Positions 62,767 to 64,000 of a stretch of 64,000 bases of DNA are shown piece after piece. Each line of letters starts with the position of its first letter. Position 1 is the first letter of the stretch. The DNA lies in NCBI RefSeq assembly GCF_006337085.1, contig NZ_CP040882.1, positions 2,170,001-2,234,000 on the forward strand. The letters run 5' to 3'. The translations under genes were made by a program, and so were the position numbers. This DNA comes from Sutterella faecalis (GTDB lineage Bacteria; Pseudomonadota; Gammaproteobacteria; Burkholderiales; Burkholderiaceae_F). The notes under the pieces are model-generated. The model ran no database searches, had not been told where the DNA came from, and was given only the letters and a program-made list of their open reading frames with translations.

Positions 62767-63535
62767 CGAAAGCGGGCTTCGCGGGAGGCACTTCCGACGC
62801 AGGCTTCTCCTCTGAACGGGGAGCTGCTTCAGAGGTTTCCCGCTTCAAAGGTTCCTCCTGATGGACGGGGGCCTTCGCTACTGCGGGCTGCGGGGAAGGC
62901 ACGGCGGCTTCCTGCGGCTTCTCGACATGCTTTCTCGCGCTCTTAGGCCGGAAAGCCTTGACGACCGCTTCATTCGTTTCAATGTAGGGGCCGCCGATCA
63001 GGTCGATGCAGTAGGGAACGGCCGCAAAAATGCCGTTGACCGTGGGGTTCCCTTCCTTGTCCTTAAGGCCTTCAAGCGTTTCCGCAATGGCCTTGGGCTG
63101 TCCGGGAAGATTGAGAATCAGCGCAGCGTGGTCCGGCGTTTCGCGCAGCACCCCAACCTGACGCGAGAGAATCGCGGTCGGAACAAAGTGCCCAGAAATG
63201 GCGCGCATCTGTTCGCCGAATCCCGGCATTTCGCGCGTCGCGACGGCGAGCGTCGCCTCCGGCGTCACGTCGCGGCGCGCCGGTCCGGTGCCGCCGGTCG
63301 TGAGGATCAGGTCGCAGCCGATGATGTCCACGAGCTCGCGAAGCGTCTTCTCGATATCAAAGCGTTCATCGGGAATGAGGCGCTTATGGATTTTGAGGGG
63401 CGTCGTGATGGCATTGCGGCACCAGGCTTCAAGCGTGGGGATGCCTTTGTCTTCATATTCGCCGCGGCTTGCCCGGTCGGAGATCGAAACAAGCCCGAGG
63501 ATGAGTTCATTTTCAGCGCTGCGCGGAGGCTTCAT
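62660..63535 (-). CDS. mog: Molybdopterin adenylyltransferase Mog with C-terminal linker
   Basis: Adenylylates molybdopterin before molybdate insertion. The first ~195 residues are a normal MogA: LGLVSISDRASRGEYEDKGI, LILTTGGTGPARRDVTPEAT, TREMPGFGEQMRAIS and LPGQPKAIAETLEGL. Residues about 200-260 are a Pro/Ala/Glu/Lys linker not found in ordinary Mog. The last ~30 residues run into the esterase region and end at a stop inside it. Correcting one base would give a 479-residue Mog-linker-esterase protein. darP lies 21 bases upstream in the same direction. Confidence 0.88.
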   Translation of the reverse strand: MKPPRSAENELILGLVSISDRASRGEYEDKGIPTLEAWCRNAITTPLKIHKRLIPDERFDIEKTLRELVDIIGCDLILTTGGTGPARRDVTPEATLAVATREMPGFGEQMRAISGHFVPTAILSRQVGVLRETPDHAALILNLPGQPKAIAETLEGLKDKEGNPTVNGIFAAVPYCIDLIGGPYIETNEAVVKAFRPKSARKHVEKPQEAAVPSPQPAVAKAPVHQEEPLKRETSEAAPRSEEKPASEVPPAKPAFDARDLLVVRPRTGGDAELAAPRHGRGQHGLCAVPG

Positions 63536-63556
63536 GGAAATTTCTCGGAGAAAAAA

Positions 63557-64000
63557 TCAGGAATTGGGCGTTTCGGCTTCTTCCGAGGTCTCTTCGTCCC
63601 TCGCCATCAAATCGAGGGGTTCGTCGAGATAGTCATGAAGGAGCCGATAGAGTTCCCGGGCGCTCTTCGGGGGCTTCGCCTGATCGCGTTCGCGGCGGGC
63701 GAAACGCACGAGCTCGCGCAGACGACGGATGTCGATGTCGCTGTGTTCGTCAATGAAGGAGCGCACCACGTCGTCGGATTCAATCATGCGGTCGCGGAGC
63801 GTCTCGCAGCGATGAAGGAGCGCCACAGCGGCACGGGACTCGCCCGTCGCACGGGCAATGGCTTCGCGCACGGCATCCGGATCCATGTCGCGCATCTTTT
63901 TCCCGATCAGCTGGAGCTGACGGCGCTGCGCGCCGAAGCTCTTCATGCGGCGGAATTCAATGATTTCAACGAGCACGTCTTCGGGGAGCCCGATTTTGGC
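63557..64000 (-). CDS. darP: Ribosome-associated protein DarP (YjgA), truncated by the window edge
   Basis: Family of small proteins bound to late 50S assembly intermediates. The visible part reads from the window edge without a stop: AKIGLPEDVLVEIIEFRRMK, followed by AQRRQLQLIGKKMRDMD and helical, charged sequence to SAREL YRLLHDYLDEP. The start lies beyond 64000. An internal GTG at 63976 should not be taken as the start. It leads into mog, as in other Burkholderiales. Confidence 0.85.
   Translation of the reverse strand, partial: AKIGLPEDVLVEIIEFRRMKSFGAQRRQLQLIGKKMRDMDPDAVREAIARATGESRAAVALLHRCETLRDRMIESDDVVRSFIDEHSDIDIRRLRELVRFARRERDQAKPPKSARELYRLLHDYLDEPLDLMARDEETSEEAETPNS

Noticed and set aside
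1..64000. CRISPR arrays, prophage, rRNA operons
   Set aside because: No regularly spaced direct repeats, no phage structural or integrase genes, and no rRNA sequence were seen anywhere in the window.

Overview
The window is a 64 kb chromosomal segment of a GC-rich betaproteobacterium. Gene content and order (rplU-rpmA-obgE-proB, ybgC-tolQRA, DUF3426-prmA, accBC, mpl-yqiA-RNase II, purM/hda-HAD-pcnB-folK) fit Burkholderiales. The small gut-type gene set and spacing suggest a Sutterellaceae-like member; that last step is inference. Almost all genes are housekeeping and densely packed. Departures from this are a few AT-rich single-gene islets, one insertion sequence and some gene remnants.

Layout. 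1-5.1 kb: ribosomal proteins L21/L27, the Obg GTPase, glutamate 5-kinase and prolyl-tRNA synthetase. 5.1-6.9 kb: an IS110-family element with long inverted repeats, lying between proS and a bidirectional terminator. 6.9-9.9 kb (minus strand): ybgC-tolQ-tolR-tolA, without tolB-pal downstream. 9.9-16.6 kb: a four-gene peptide-type ABC importer (membrane-tethered binding protein, two permeases, fused double ATPase). 16.6-22.8 kb: ruvB, a large membrane M48 protease, and an ffh-ruvC-ruvA group. 22.8-25.4 kb: CcsA-like protein, small zinc-site protein, AmpD, YggT. 25.5-25.7 kb: remnant of an AAA-ATPase-like gene. 25.7-31.1 kb (minus): prmA-DUF3426-PfkB kinase, a Tat-exported flavodoxin, accB-accC. 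31.4-40.6 kb: murein recycling ligase Mpl, YqiA-like esterase, RNase II-like exonuclease, MgtE, a KTSC protein, a lytic transglycosylase and RsmE.

40.7-48.4 kb: tkt-gapA-pgk-pepT, with an AT-rich O-acyltransferase gene inserted between gapA and pgk. 48.5-54.7 kb: ppk1, dedA, mutL-miaA. 54.7-56.6 kb: a second AT-rich islet with an EptA/CptA-like phosphoethanolamine transferase. Its N-terminal coding region carries a C10 and a T8 tract and is out of frame in this sequence, as expected of a phase-variable surface-modification gene in the OFF state. 56.6-64 kb: purM, hda, a HAD phosphatase, pcnB-folK, tRNA-Leu(CAA), an orphan rmlC, a carboxylesterase reading frame that looks like the displaced second half of a Mog-esterase fusion, mog, and darP cut by the window edge.

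Functional themes are cell envelope maintenance (Tol, AmpD, Mpl, lytic transglycosylase, two probable LPS or glycan modifiers), core carbon metabolism (tkt/gapA/pgk) and fatty-acid initiation (accBC). The most interesting items are the probable phase-variable transferase, the frameshifted Mog-esterase pair, and the IS110 element with its unexplained non-coding ends.
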